Origin: JAGVYF01 sp041650315
GTDB lineage: Archaea; Nanobdellota; Nanobdellia; Woesearchaeales; JAGVYF01
Assembly: GCA_041650315.1 (NCBI GenBank)
Contig: JBAZLJ010000001.1
Coordinates: 372,001 to 436,000, forward strand
Reading direction: 5' to 3'
DNA length: 64,000 nt
Part shown: positions 1 to 8,796 of the stretch, piece by piece
Layout: each line of letters begins with the position of its first letter
Numbering within the stretch: position 1 is the first letter of the stretch
Notes under the pieces: model-generated
Database searches by the model: none
Seen by the model: the letters and a program-made list of their open reading frames with translations, nothing else
Told to the model about the DNA's origin: nothing
Position numbers and translations under genes: made by a program

Positions 1-13
1 ATCAAGCGATCCT

Positions 14-664
14 TCATACTTTTTGATTTCTTTTGGATGATTGTTCATTTTCTTTCCTGCTTTTTAGATATTCAATTACTACGGGTATGAACGATACTGC
101 GATTATCAGGAATATGAATATGGATAGATTGTCTTTGACGAATGGAATGTTGCCGAAGAAATAGCCTGCGAATAGGAATAGTGCGACCCATGCTAATCCT
201 CCGATTATATTGTAACTGAGGAATGTGAGATATCTCATTTTGCCGATTCCGGCTATGAACGGAGCAAATGTTCTTACGATTGGTACGAATCTTGCCAACG
301 CGATTGTTTTCTTTCCGTGTTTCTTATAGAACAATCTTGTCCTTTCCATATATTTTTTGTTAAGGTATTTGGAAAATATCTTTTCACCGAAGTAGTTGCC
401 GATGAAATAGTTGTAAGTGTCTCCGATGATAGCAGCTATTGCTAGCATAATGAATAATATTGTGATGTCTAATGATCTTGCCGCTGCAAATGCGCCTGAT
501 ACGAACAATAACGAGTCGCCGGGCAGGAATGGGGTTAGTACAAAAGCAGTCTCCATGAAGATTATTAGAAATAATATTAGATAAGTGAGGATGCCTCCTG
601 CTAGTATCAATATGTTGAGATACTTGTCTATATGGAGAATGATATCTACAATTGAGCTTATCAT
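14..664 (-). CDS. DedA/SNARE-associated family membrane protein
   Basis: The protein is about 216 residues and strongly hydrophobic, with the DedA-family layout: an early membrane segment, a re-entrant region with FLPGDSLLFVSGA, a central FARFVPIVRTFAPFIAG-like stretch (here ARFVPIVRTFAPFIAG), and two C-terminal membrane helices followed by a basic tail. Family members are inner-membrane transporters or lipid flippases. The reading frame stays open upstream, but the extension overlaps the neighbouring tRNA-Ser, so I chose the ATG at 664, which begins MISSIVDI directly before the first membrane segment. Function in this organism is inferred from family only. Confidence 0.88.
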   Translation of the reverse strand: MISSIVDIILHIDKYLNILILAGGILTYLILFLIIFMETAFVLTPFLPGDSLLFVSGAFAAARSLDITILFIMLAIAAIIGDTYNYFIGNYFGEKIFSKYLNKKYMERTRLFYKKHGKKTIALARFVPIVRTFAPFIAGIGKMRYLTFLSYNIIGGLAWVALFLFAGYFFGNIPFVKDNLSIFIFLIIAVSFIPVVIEYLKSRKENEQSSKRNQKV

Positions 665-712
665 ACGCTGAGGGATTCCTTCGATATTAATAAAACTATG
701 CGATAAGAAAAA

Positions 713-870
713 CGTCGCGGCTGGGATTTGAACCCAGATATCCATAGGAAACAGGATCTTTGCGGGTATTGCCTGGTTTCTTAAGCACAATACTTTGTAC
801 TTAGCAATCTTACGCCATAATTTCAGTTACTAAACTATGTCTGCGCAATACCGAGTTATGCGACCGCGAC
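713..870 (-). tRNA. tRNA-Ser(GCU) with two BHB introns
   Basis: Acceptor strands GTCGCGG and CCGCGAC pair, the T arm is CTGGG-TTCAAAT-CCCAG, the variable arm is long (14 nt), and base 73 is G, as expected for archaeal tRNA-Ser. The continuous sequence is too long, and two introns fit the BHB rule exactly. Intron 1 (810-840, 31 nt) sits at position 29/30: GCGC pairs with GCGT and the intron closes with CATA/TATG. Intron 2 (758-801, 44 nt) sits at 37/38: TTGC of the loop pairs with GCAA. Removing both gives a perfect CAGGA/TCCTG anticodon stem and the loop TTGCTAA, anticodon GCU. Confidence 0.88.
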
Positions 871-957
871 GTAAGTATTTATGAGCAGACAACGTTGGTT
901 TTTAAACGTTTCTATACAGCAACCTTTATAAATCGTTATCTTTTCTTATTTCTCCAT

Positions 958-1086
958 AGCGGGGTAGGGCAGTCAGGAGTGCCCGGAGACCAATATTGTT
1001 GTTTGATAATATTGGACGGAAGGCTCATAACCCTCAGGTCGGAGGTTCAAATGAACGGAAACGTTCTGAAAGTCCTCTCCCCGCTA
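958..1086 (+). tRNA. Initiator tRNA-Met(CAU) with two BHB introns
   Basis: The acceptor is AGCGGGG/CCCCGCT with an A1:U72 pair, and the anticodon stem has three G:C pairs next to the loop, both marks of archaeal initiator tRNA. Intron 1 (989-1021, 33 nt) interrupts the anticodon stem at 29/30 and is closed by CCAATATT/AATATTGG; its central BHB helix has three of four pairs. Intron 2 (1052-1072, 21 nt) lies in the T loop at 59/60: TTCA pairs with TGAA and the intron is a GAACG-GAAA-CGTTC hairpin. After removal the loop is CTCATAA and the T arm GGAGG-TTCAAAT-CCTCT. Confidence 0.92.
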
Positions 1087-1101
1087 TATTCTTTTTATCT
1101 T

Positions 1102-1149
1102 CACTGGACATTTTTCCTAGTGCACTGGACATCCGTGAAACTTATATAT
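1102..1149 (+). promoter_or_regulatory. Tandem CACTGGACAT sites and TATA box of the LAGLIDADG gene
   Basis: Two exact CACTGGACAT repeats start at 1102 and 1123, 21 bp apart, which is two helical turns. They are followed by CGTGAAACTTATATATC, whose TATA box lies about 25 bp before the ATG at 1170, suggesting a leaderless transcript. The same arrangement precedes the PIN gene (60311-60360, minus) and, in variant form, the wHTH-RelE module (61094-61131). The position just upstream of the TATA box would suit an activator; that role is inference. Confidence 0.7.
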
Positions 1150-1169
1150 CTGTAATTTTGGAAAGTAGT

Positions 1170-1790
1170 ATGGTCATTTTCAATGAACGCTTAGCCGAAT
1201 TTGTAGGAATTATGTTAGGCGATGGTTATATTAGCTATCCTAAAACTCCTAGAATAAAGATAAGTTTAGACTCAATTGTAGATAAGGATTATCTATCTTA
1301 CGTGCATACTCTTCTTGAAGAAATATTCGGATGTAACATAATATTAGAGAATAGAAAAACAGAAAATACTTCGAATCTATTTATATTCAATAGGGACGTT
1401 ATTCGTTCTATAATCAATGAAATTGGATTGATTCCATCTCCTAAATGGGATCGCGCTATAATCCCTACTTGGATATTCCAAAAACATTTTGAGAAGCAAG
1501 TATTACGTGGATATTTTGATACTGATGGATGTGTTGTCCGGACTAATAATAATGGAACACTTTATCCTAGATTAGAGATGAAAATATCTCCTTCGCCCAT
1601 GCAAAAGCAATTTATTAAGATATTATCGGATTTAGGATTTAGATTTAAGGCGTATAATATTGGTAAGGGTAAGGTAAGGATACAAATCAATGGTAAAGAG
1701 GAGTTGAGAAAATGGTGCTCTTTAGTGGGATTTAGTAATGCAAAACATGCATCTAAGGCAAACTTCTTTTTGAATACCCAACAACTTTAA
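1170..1790 (+). CDS. LAGLIDADG-family endonuclease, free-standing
   Basis: The 206-residue protein has two LAGLIDADG-type motifs: LAEFVGIMLGDGYI at residues 8-21 and VLRGYFDTDGCV near residue 110. Both keep the acidic residue used for metal-dependent DNA cleavage, so it looks like a monomeric two-motif enzyme. The frame is open further upstream into the tRNA-Met, but the ATG at 1170 lies at leaderless distance from the TATA box and directly before the first motif. It is not inside an intron or intein. The neighbouring tRNAs are intron-rich, so a past link to intron mobility is possible; a regulatory DNA-binding role is an alternative. Its promoter matches those of two toxin modules 59 kb away. 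Confidence 0.85.
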   Translation: MVIFNERLAEFVGIMLGDGYISYPKTPRIKISLDSIVDKDYLSYVHTLLEEIFGCNIILENRKTENTSNLFIFNRDVIRSIINEIGLIPSPKWDRAIIPTWIFQKHFEKQVLRGYFDTDGCVVRTNNNGTLYPRLEMKISPSPMQKQFIKILSDLGFRFKAYNIGKGKVRIQINGKEELRKWCSLVGFSNAKHASKANFFLNTQQL

Positions 1791-1817
1791 ATATCACTAA
1801 ATCTCTCTAATAGGTAT

Positions 1818-2600
1818 ATGGATGAAGAGAAACTCATAGATATGCTCGCTAGGCAGGATGAGATTACTTGGCAGTCTATCATCTGGGAATTGATCAAGTC
1901 GGAACAGATGGATCCTTGGGATATCAATGTTTCATTGCTTTCTCAGAAATATATTGAGATGATCAAGAAGATCAAAGAGACTGATCTGCGTATTTCCGGC
2001 AAAGTCGTTCTTGCTGCTGCGCTTTTACTTAAAATTAAATCAAATCGTTTAGTCGGCGAAGATTTGGATAAGCTCGATAGCATGTTCGCATACCTTGATG
2101 AGCCTGATTGCGATCTTGATTTCTTCTCAGAATTCTGCGGAATAACTGGCGTCGATAGTCGGCACAAGCATAAGCAAGAGTTCAAATTGTTGCCTCGTAC
2201 TCCGCAGCCGCGTAAAAGAAAAGTCTCTATCTATGATTTGATGAATGCTTTGCAGAAAGCAATGGATGTCAAGAAAAGAAGAGTCATGAGGGATTTGCCG
2301 GATCATGTCCGCGCGTTCTTGCCGCCACAGAAGCATAAGGATGTTTCTTTAGTGATTAGAGAGGTTTTGAGTCGTATAAAATTATTCTTCTTCAATGACA
2401 AGCAGAAAAGCTTGACCTTCACTCAATTGTTGCCAGACGAGCCATCTAAAGAGGATAAAGTGTATACATTCATCCCATTATTGCATCTGACAACTCAGCG
2501 TAAGATTGATATGGACCAGAAAGAGCATTTCGGAGAGATATCGATAAGGATGGCTGCGAACGCGCCTGTTGAGCAACCTGCAGCTGCACCTACGGAATAA
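1818..2600 (+). CDS. scpA: Segregation and condensation protein A (kleisin)
   Basis: The 260-residue protein has the ScpA N-terminal signature (WELIKSEQMDPWDINVSLLS at 23-42, then RISGKVVLAAALLLKIKS), an acidic and basic linker, and a C-terminal winged-helix region starting near REVLSRIKLFFF that contacts the SMC head. ScpA bridges the two heads of SMC in chromosome organisation. No scpB or smc is adjacent. The gene lies 27 bp after the endonuclease gene and starts at ATG 1818. Confidence 0.92.
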   Translation: MDEEKLIDMLARQDEITWQSIIWELIKSEQMDPWDINVSLLSQKYIEMIKKIKETDLRISGKVVLAAALLLKIKSNRLVGEDLDKLDSMFAYLDEPDCDLDFFSEFCGITGVDSRHKHKQEFKLLPRTPQPRKRKVSIYDLMNALQKAMDVKKRRVMRDLPDHVRAFLPPQKHKDVSLVIREVLSRIKLFFFNDKQKSLTFTQLLPDEPSKEDKVYTFIPLLHLTTQRKIDMDQKEHFGEISIRMAANAPVEQPAAAPTE

Positions 2601-2601
2601 A

Positions 2602-2720
2602 TTTTGCCATCGGTTCGCATCGACTTCTTCTAGAAGATAGCTGACATTCCTCCGGATGAGGCAACCCTCCTTGTCGCTGGTGCATATTGAGAAAGATAAT
2701 GCTCACAATTGATGGCAAAA
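2602..2720 (+). ncRNA. Structured intergenic element, divergent member of the repeated family
   Basis: The element fills the gap between scpA and pfdA. A 10-bp closing helix joins TTTTGCCATC (2602-2611) and GATGGCAAAA (2711-2720). Inside is CTGACATTCCT paired through GACA with TGTC in CCTTGTC, with a CCTC/GAGG hairpin. The 11-base CTGACATTCCT is identical to the copy at 28424-28590, but the closing helix and flanks differ from the other copies. It could be an RNA, or part of the transcript between two genes; expression is not known. Confidence 0.5.
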
Positions 2721-2775
2721 CAATTCGTATAAATAATCATAACATTTTTAAATCGCCCCTCGTTCTGTCTTTGCT

Positions 2776-3189
2776 ATGAATCTCACTAAAGAACAACAGG
2801 AAAAGTATATGCAATTGCAGATGCTGTCTCAGCAGTTGAAAGCGACTGAACAAGAACTGCATAAGCTTGATCAGCATCATAAGATAATGATTGACACTCT
2901 TGAACAGCTTGATAACTTGAAAAATGCTAAGGCTGGTTCTGAAACATTCGTTCCTGTATGCAATGGGATATTCGCTAAAGCTGAGCTCAAAGATTGTTCC
3001 AAATTATTGGTAAATGTCGGAGCTGGCGTGATTGTCGAAAAAGATATCGCAAGTACCAAGAAATTGGTTGAATCACAATTAGAACAGCTTGCGCAAGTAC
3101 GTATGCAATTGACAAATGATCTCCAGACCCTTTCAATGGAAGGGCATCATCTCGAGCATGAGATATCTGGCACAAAGTGCGAGCACTAG
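2776..3189 (+). CDS. pfdA: Prefoldin alpha subunit
   Basis: The 137-residue protein has N- and C-terminal coiled coils flanking a short beta region with LVNVGAGVIVEKDIAST, typical of the alpha class, which caps hexameric prefoldin with beta subunits and hands unfolded proteins to the thermosome. The N-terminal helix (about 1-55) is rich in Gln and Leu and the C-terminal helix runs from about 90 to 130. It is followed 3 bp later by ftsY, the usual archaeal gene order. A TATA-like ATTTTTAAAT lies about 30 bp before the ATG. Confidence 0.92.
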   Translation: MNLTKEQQEKYMQLQMLSQQLKATEQELHKLDQHHKIMIDTLEQLDNLKNAKAGSETFVPVCNGIFAKAELKDCSKLLVNVGAGVIVEKDIASTKKLVESQLEQLAQVRMQLTNDLQTLSMEGHHLEHEISGTKCEH

Positions 3190-3192
3190 AAA

Positions 3193-4527
3193 ATGTTCGG
3201 ATTTCTAAAACAGAAGCTGAAGGACGCTGTATCTATTTTCACTAAGAAGGCAGATGAAGAAGCTAAAGTAGTCGAAACGCCGAAAGCTGAAATTCTTAAA
3301 GAAATTAAAACTAAATCAATTATTTCTAAAGAGCCTGAAGTCAAGAAAGTGGAAGAGGCTGTTGAAGAACTCAAGGAAGTAACTCATGAGAAGAAGGCTG
3401 AACCTAAAAAAGTTGAGCAGAAGGCTGAAAAGAAAGCTGAACCGAAAACTGAAAAGAAAGTTGAACCTAAAAAAACTGAACAAAAACCTATTGAAAAGAA
3501 GGTTGAGCCTAAAGTAAAATTCTCGAAATTATTTAATTGCGATAAATGTTCTGCAATAATCGGTGAAAAAGAGTTTATCCAAAATGGCTGGAAGGAAGTG
3601 AATGAAGGCGTTGATATAACATACCTATGTCCTAATTGTCAGCCGAAGAAAGGATTCTTCTCAAAACTGAAAGATGCGATTGTCACAAAAAAGCTTGATG
3701 AATCGAAGTTCGATGAATTGTTCTGGGATCTTGAGCTTGCGATGCTTGAGAACAATGTGGCTGTGGAAGTCATCGAAAAAATAAAATCCGATATGAAAAA
3801 AGCGTTAGTCGATCATCCAGTGACTCGCGGTAAGTTCGAGGAAGTAATAACAGATTCTTTGAAGAAGAGCATCAATGATTTATTTGATGTTGAGACTATT
3901 GATATTGTTGATAGGATAAAGGCGAAGAAAGATAAGCCTTTCATTATATGCTTTTTTGGAGTGAATGGTTCTGGCAAGACTACATCAATCGCTAAATTAG
4001 GCGCGTTCTTGCAGAAAAATAAACTTTTATCTATATTTGCAGCAGCTGATACGTTCAGAGCGGCGGCTATACAACAGCTTGAGGAGCATGCAAATAATTT
4101 GGCTATTAAGATGATAAAGCATGATTACGGCTCAGATTCCGCGGCTGTCGCATTTGATGCTGTGAAGTATGCGCAAGCGCATCAGGCAGATGTCGTATTG
4201 ATTGATACCGCTGGACGTATGCATAGTAATTCTAATCTTATGGATGAATTGAAAAAGATAATCAAAGTTGTAAAACCAGACATGAAGATTTTTGTTGGTG
4301 AAGCTATAACGGGCAATGATTGCGTGGACCAGGCAAAGATATACAATTCAGAGATAGAAATCGATGGAATAATCCTCACTAAAGCTGATGTCGATGATAA
4401 AGGCGGCGCTGCTATATCAATATCTTATGTAACTGGCAAGCCTATATTGTTCTTAGGCATGGGCCAGACCTATGATGATCTGAAACCTTTCGATAAGAAC
4501 GAGATAATTAATTCTTTGGGATTGTAA
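3193..4527 (+). CDS. ftsY: Signal recognition particle receptor FtsY
   Basis: The 444-residue protein is the SRP receptor GTPase that docks ribosome-nascent chain complexes at the membrane. Residues 20-110 form a charged Lys/Glu region with repeated KKVEP/KKAEP units. Residues 160-240 are the helical N domain. The G domain shows GVNGSGKTT (256-264), DTFRAAA (286-292), DTAGR (338-342) and TKAD (396-399). Between the linker and N domain there is an unusual CxxC...CxxC unit (Cys116, 119, 146, 149) that looks like a zinc ribbon. The gene is co-directional with pfdA and probably co-transcribed. Confidence 0.95.
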   Translation: MFGFLKQKLKDAVSIFTKKADEEAKVVETPKAEILKEIKTKSIISKEPEVKKVEEAVEELKEVTHEKKAEPKKVEQKAEKKAEPKTEKKVEPKKTEQKPIEKKVEPKVKFSKLFNCDKCSAIIGEKEFIQNGWKEVNEGVDITYLCPNCQPKKGFFSKLKDAIVTKKLDESKFDELFWDLELAMLENNVAVEVIEKIKSDMKKALVDHPVTRGKFEEVITDSLKKSINDLFDVETIDIVDRIKAKKDKPFIICFFGVNGSGKTTSIAKLGAFLQKNKLLSIFAAADTFRAAAIQQLEEHANNLAIKMIKHDYGSDSAAVAFDAVKYAQAHQADVVLIDTAGRMHSNSNLMDELKKIIKVVKPDMKIFVGEAITGNDCVDQAKIYNSEIEIDGIILTKADVDDKGGAAISISYVTGKPILFLGMGQTYDDLKPFDKNEIINSLGL

Positions 4528-4583
4528 ATACAGAATAATAATCTTTAAATATTTTCTTCTGATTGTTCTTTGTTAATCATTAC

Positions 4584-4654
4584 ACGGCAATGGTCAAGTG
4601 GTATGATACGACCCTCCCAAGGTCGTGGTCCGGGTCCGATTCCCGGTTGCCGTA
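4584..4654 (+). tRNA. tRNA-Gly(CCC)
   Basis: The cloverleaf folds without an intron: acceptor ACGGCAA/TTGCCGT, anticodon stem CGACC/GGTCG with loop CTCCCAA, and T arm CCGGG-TCCGATT-CCCGG. The first pair is A1:U72, unusual for an elongator tRNA; initiator tRNAs normally have it. A run of T follows at 4655. Confidence 0.93.
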
Positions 4655-4670
4655 TTTTTCTATTTTTAAT

Positions 4671-5462
4671 CTATCCGACAACTGCGTCTAATTCCCTATA
4701 CTGGTCCTGCAATTTTTCAATCTTTAAGTCAAATAGCTTGAAATCGCCTTCCAGTGATTGTGATAGTTTGCAATTGATAGCGATGAATTCTTCAGGGGTT
4801 AGTTCCTCTGGGTTAGACGTGAGTTCATCAACAAGGCCCATTGTGGCGTCACTAGCGACATCCAATAAACCTGCGGGAGTGAATTTTGATGCAGACTCTA
4901 TTATGAATTTGTTTGTTACATCTGATAATCCATTCAGGCACGCGTTGTAAGCTTCATTCTTTCTTGCCTGTGCGGTCTGTTTCTTGGCAATTAAATCTTT
5001 GACTTGCTGGCTAAGTTCATTCTTTTTAGCTAAAATTAATGGAGCATCTTCTTTGCATTCGCCGTTCTGGCAAATTTTCGAGAATTCTATACCCGCGATC
5101 GTGTCTGACCCACATTCATAGTCGAATGTGCGTTCGCAGAGATTAGTTCTTGGATTGCATCCTTGCTTCCATCTTTTGTTTTCGAAACAAGTGTATGGGC
5201 AGTCTGATTCGTATTCGCATTTTGTGATTGTCTCTTTGAGGCTATCAATATATTTCTTTAGTCCATACTCATCAACGCAGTCGCCAAAAAAGCTTGTCCT
5301 GTATGGTCTTTCTTCTGGGCAGAACATGAGCGACCCTAATAATTCAGCTTTGACTTGTGTTTGGATTGTGTCTTTGATATCCTCTGCTGCATCTTCGCAG
5401 CCGGAAGTAAGGAATAGCATTGCCGTGAGCATCAGAAATATTATTTTGTAGTCCATGTACAT
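4671..5462 (-). CDS. Cys-rich lipoprotein, unknown function
   Basis: The 263-residue protein begins with a hydrophobic signal ending in a lipobox-like LTSGC, so it is probably lipid-anchored outside the membrane. Residues 45-135 contain about 12 cysteines in a compact arrangement (CEYESDCPYTCF, CNPRTNLCE, CQNGECKE), pointing to a disulfide-bonded domain. The C-terminal half is helical and charged, likely coiled coil. The start at 5462 is about 23 bp from a TATA box (CTTATATATT on the minus strand). No family was recognised. Confidence 0.8.
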   Translation of the reverse strand: MYMDYKIIFLMLTAMLFLTSGCEDAAEDIKDTIQTQVKAELLGSLMFCPEERPYRTSFFGDCVDEYGLKKYIDSLKETITKCEYESDCPYTCFENKRWKQGCNPRTNLCERTFDYECGSDTIAGIEFSKICQNGECKEDAPLILAKKNELSQQVKDLIAKKQTAQARKNEAYNACLNGLSDVTNKFIIESASKFTPAGLLDVASDATMGLVDELTSNPEELTPEEFIAINCKLSQSLEGDFKLFDLKIEKLQDQYRELDAVVG

Positions 5463-5537
5463 TTTGATGATTTTTTAATATATAAGTTTAGTGGTTGATT
5501 AAGAAAAAATTATTTAGAATAAAAAATGAAAAAGAAA

Positions 5538-5655
5538 TGGCGGTGAAGGGATTTGAACCCTTGACCACCGGCTCTCTTAGGAGCCAGTTCCTGTGTTATA
5601 TGTGCAGAACGAGGCCATATAAGACCGGCGCTCCACCAGGCTAAGCTACACCGCC
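5538..5655 (-). tRNA. tRNA-Ile(UAU) with a 37/38 intron
   Basis: The acceptor is GGCGGTG/CACCGCC and the T arm is AAGGG-TTCAAAT-CCCTT. A canonical BHB is present: anticodon stem CCGGT/GCCGG, central helix CTTA/TAAG, 3-nt bulges TAT and AGA. Splicing at 37/38 gives the loop CTTATAA, anticodon UAU, and removes a 45-nt intron. UAU would read AUA isoleucine codons, which are frequent in the genes here. Most archaea use a CAU tRNA with agmatidine for this codon; a few small archaea are known to use UAU. The anticodon depends on the splice site inferred. Confidence 0.8.
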
Positions 5656-5737
5656 ACGTCTAGCTTTCCAGATGTCTGAAAGTATTTAGTTTCGTATTTA
5701 AACGTTTCGTTGGAAACAGAATGATGGTGGATGAAAT

Positions 5738-6058
5738 TTATTTACTTATTATCGCTATCGACAACAATATGAATCCAGTCGCGAGCATCAAGTATCTCAT
5801 CGGGAAATACTGGCCGAGGACCATCAACAATCCTGAGACTATTAATATTATAGAGAACGTGAGCAATCCAGTTTGCAACAATTGCTTTCTGAATTTCTTT
5901 ACGGCGACATTGATATTCTTCTGGACGACTTCGTTTATCTTCTGCTCGAAATGTTGTTCGATATCTTTTGTCGAATGCAGAATTCCTTCTGCCACGAGCT
6001 TGCTGATTGATTTAGCTGAAATCTTTTCAGTCAGTCCTTCGATGAATTCTTTGATCAT
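5738..6058 (-). CDS. Small membrane protein, unknown
   Basis: The 106-residue protein has a charged helical N-terminal half (about 1-60) and two membrane segments (LLTFSIILIVSGLLMVLG and LMLATGFILLSIAII). The frame extends to a TTG at 6073, but the ATG at 6058 is about 25 bp from the TATA-like TTTATAAC on the minus strand (6081-6088) and is preferred. No family was recognised. A structured repeat element begins 56 bp upstream. Confidence 0.65.
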   Translation of the reverse strand: MIKEFIEGLTEKISAKSISKLVAEGILHSTKDIEQHFEQKINEVVQKNINVAVKKFRKQLLQTGLLTFSIILIVSGLLMVLGQYFPMRYLMLATGFILLSIAIISK

Positions 6059-6113
6059 ATTTCTGTGGAGCAACGTTTTGGTTATAAACTTTACTGACTA
6101 ATAACTCTTTTTT

Positions 6114-6229
6114 TAGTCTCAGCAACAGATAAATTTTCTACATTCCTCTGCTATTACTGACCTCCGTTGGAAGCGGAGCCTGTCAGTTCTCTTCTTTCGC
6201 GATAAAATTTATAATGGTTGCTGAGACTA
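6114..6229 (+). ncRNA. Structured repeat element, copy A
   Basis: A 12-bp perfect closing helix pairs AGTCTCAGCAAC (6115-6126) with GTTGCTGAGACT (6217-6228). A second helix AAATTTT/AAAATTT follows after a small internal loop. The core is ACTGAC-CT-CCG-loop-CGG-AGCCT-GTCAGT, a hairpin with an asymmetric internal loop. Relative to copies B and C the closing helix has changes on both strands that keep pairing (CTG/CAG versus CTCAG/CTGAG), which favours a structured RNA over a simple DNA repeat. A TATA-like TTATAAAC lies about 30 bp upstream on the plus strand but may serve the minus-strand gene. Confidence 0.65.
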
Positions 6230-6298
6230 TAATATTCTGAAAATAAATAAAAAGCTTTATAAAAGGGAATTAAAACTTTATTATATTCATGCTATACT

Positions 6299-6373
6299 GC
6301 CCCGATAGTGTAGTCCGGCCAATCATTCAACACTTTCGATGTTGAGACTCGGGTTCAAATCCCGATCGGGGCA
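6299..6373 (+). tRNA. tRNA-Glu(UUC)
   Basis: The cloverleaf folds without an intron: acceptor GCCCCGA/TCGGGGC, anticodon stem CAACA/TGTTG with loop CTTTCGA, T arm TCGGG-TTCAAAT-CCCGA, base 73 A. A TATA box CTTTATAAAAG lies at about 6255. Confidence 0.95.
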
Positions 6374-6424
6374 TTAAATCGATATAATTCAATATAAATT
6401 TTAACTAGGAGGTAGGAACTAACA

Positions 6425-6532
6425 ATGAAAAGAAGTTCGAGGCGCTGGAAGAAAAAACGTCAGATGCGCTGGAAATGGCAACGTAAAAGGATCAAGAAAG
6501 AAAAAAGGAAAAGGGTAAGATCTAGATCCTAA
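6425..6532 (+). CDS. rpl41e: Ribosomal protein eL41
   Basis: This 35-residue ORF is extremely basic (MKRSSRRWKKKRQMRW at the start, about two thirds Arg/Lys with several Trp), matching the short single-helix eL41 of the large subunit. A strong Shine-Dalgarno GGAGG at 6408-6412 precedes the ATG, and a terminator-like hairpin follows at 6558. It lies between tRNA-Glu and the rRNA promoter. At this length similarity alone is weak; the composition, Shine-Dalgarno and location support it. Confidence 0.8.
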   Translation: MKRSSRRWKKKRQMRWKWQRKRIKKEKRKRVRSRS

Positions 6533-6557
6533 ACAGACTAAATGATAACTTTATATT

Positions 6558-6596
6558 CTCTCCGTCGGGAGCTCCGACGAGACTTTTTAATTTTTA
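6558..6596 (+). terminator. Hairpin plus T-run after eL41
   Basis: CGTCGG (6563-6568) pairs with CCGACG (6574-6579) around a GAGCT loop, extended by TCT/AGA, and is followed by TTTTTAATTTTT. This is terminator-like and separates eL41 from the rRNA promoter. Confidence 0.65.
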
Positions 6597-6654
6597 TTTC
6601 TTCAATTCTTAATTTCTATTCGAGAAATGGCTTTTGCATACTAGATGGTCCAAA

Positions 6655-6672
6655 TCCATAAGCTTTATATAC
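6655..6672 (+). promoter_or_regulatory. rRNA operon promoter (BRE and TATA box)
   Basis: ATCCATAAGCTTTATATAC matches an archaeal BRE-TATA pair. Transcription would start about 25 bp downstream, near 6690. The roughly 220-nt leader up to the 16S start holds a 14-bp palindrome TGTACATATGTACA at 6815-6828 but no gene that I can see. Confidence 0.6.
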
Positions 6673-6909
6673 TAGCGTTTTTTTCTGTAATAGACATATC
6701 ACCTCCAGTTCAGCAATGAACTATTCTTTTAACTTGAATGCATAGATTTGTGCATTAATGAGTACCTTATGAAATTCAATTGGGTATGATGTAGGAAAAT
6801 AAGGATGTGCAAAATGTACATATGTACACCAAGCAAATTCCAATAATTTTTGGACAAGCGACATGATACAATAAACTAATACAATAATTCCAAAGGATGA
6901 ATTAACAGA

Positions 6910-8479
<1,570 letters not shown>

Positions 8480-8576
8480 TTACTTTATATCTGCAGTATG
8501 GAATGCTGCATTTAATTTCATTTTTTTCGAAGAATGAAAATCAACACCACCTTATTTTCCTCATACCTAATTATAT

Positions 8577-8698
8577 GGGCCTGTAGCTCAGCCCGGTAGA
8601 GCACCGCCCTTGCATTACTTACTACAAGTAAGGCGGGGGTCTTGGGTTCAAATTCGCCGGCACATATTGAGCTGGCGGTGAAAGTCCCGACGGGTCCA
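8577..8698 (+). tRNA. tRNA-Ala(UGC) with two BHB introns
   Basis: Located between 16S and 23S, the usual archaeal position. Acceptor GGGCCTG/CGGGTCC has two wobble pairs. Intron 1 (8615-8630, only 16 nt) is at 37/38 with CTTG/CAAG as central helix. Intron 2 (8653-8684, 32 nt) is in the T loop at 59/60 with TTCA/TGAA and an 8-bp TCGCCGGC/GCTGGCGG helix. Splicing gives the anticodon stem CCGCC/GGCGG, loop CTTGCAA and T arm TTGGG-TTCAAAT-CCCGA. Confidence 0.9.
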
Positions 8699-8781
8699 TT
8701 CATTTCATTTACGAGTAAACGAGTAAAATTTAGCAGTTCGGTAACGTACGTTACCGGATCAAGGGTTGAATCATGATGATA

Positions 8782-8795
8782 CCGTGCACAGACAA
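8782..8795 (+). other. 23S rRNA processing stem, 5' strand
   Basis: CCGTGCACAGACAA at 8782-8795 is perfectly complementary to TTGTCTGTGCACGG at 11713-11726. The pair brackets the 23S gene and forms the long-range stem used for excision of pre-23S rRNA in archaea. Confidence 0.85.
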
Positions 8796-8796
8796 A

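Noticed and set aside
713..870. tRNA-Leu(UAA) reading of the Ser tRNA
   Set aside because: A CTTAAGA loop can be drawn, but its intron boundaries do not form a BHB, while the Ser(GCU) solution fits both introns and has G73.
895..1155. 86-residue ORF across the tRNA-iMet region
   Set aside because: It reads through the tRNA and its introns; composition is not protein-like.
996..1169. N-terminal extension of the LAGLIDADG frame
   Set aside because: It overlaps tRNA-iMet and its promoter; the TATA box and motif position support ATG 1170.
4570..4950. 126-residue ORF over tRNA-Gly and the lipoprotein gene
   Set aside because: It overlaps the tRNA and is antisense to a better-supported secreted protein.
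5538..5655. tRNA-Arg(CCU) reading from CTCCTAA
   Set aside because: The flanking bases cannot form an anticodon stem; CTTA/TAAG gives a perfect BHB for UAU.
6114..6229. Element copy A as an intrinsic terminator
   Set aside because: No T-run follows the helix on the plus strand, and on the minus strand it is followed by A-rich sequence.
6815..6828. 14-bp palindrome in the rRNA leader as an operator
   Set aside because: It is alone, far from the promoter and could be part of leader RNA folding; evidence too thin.
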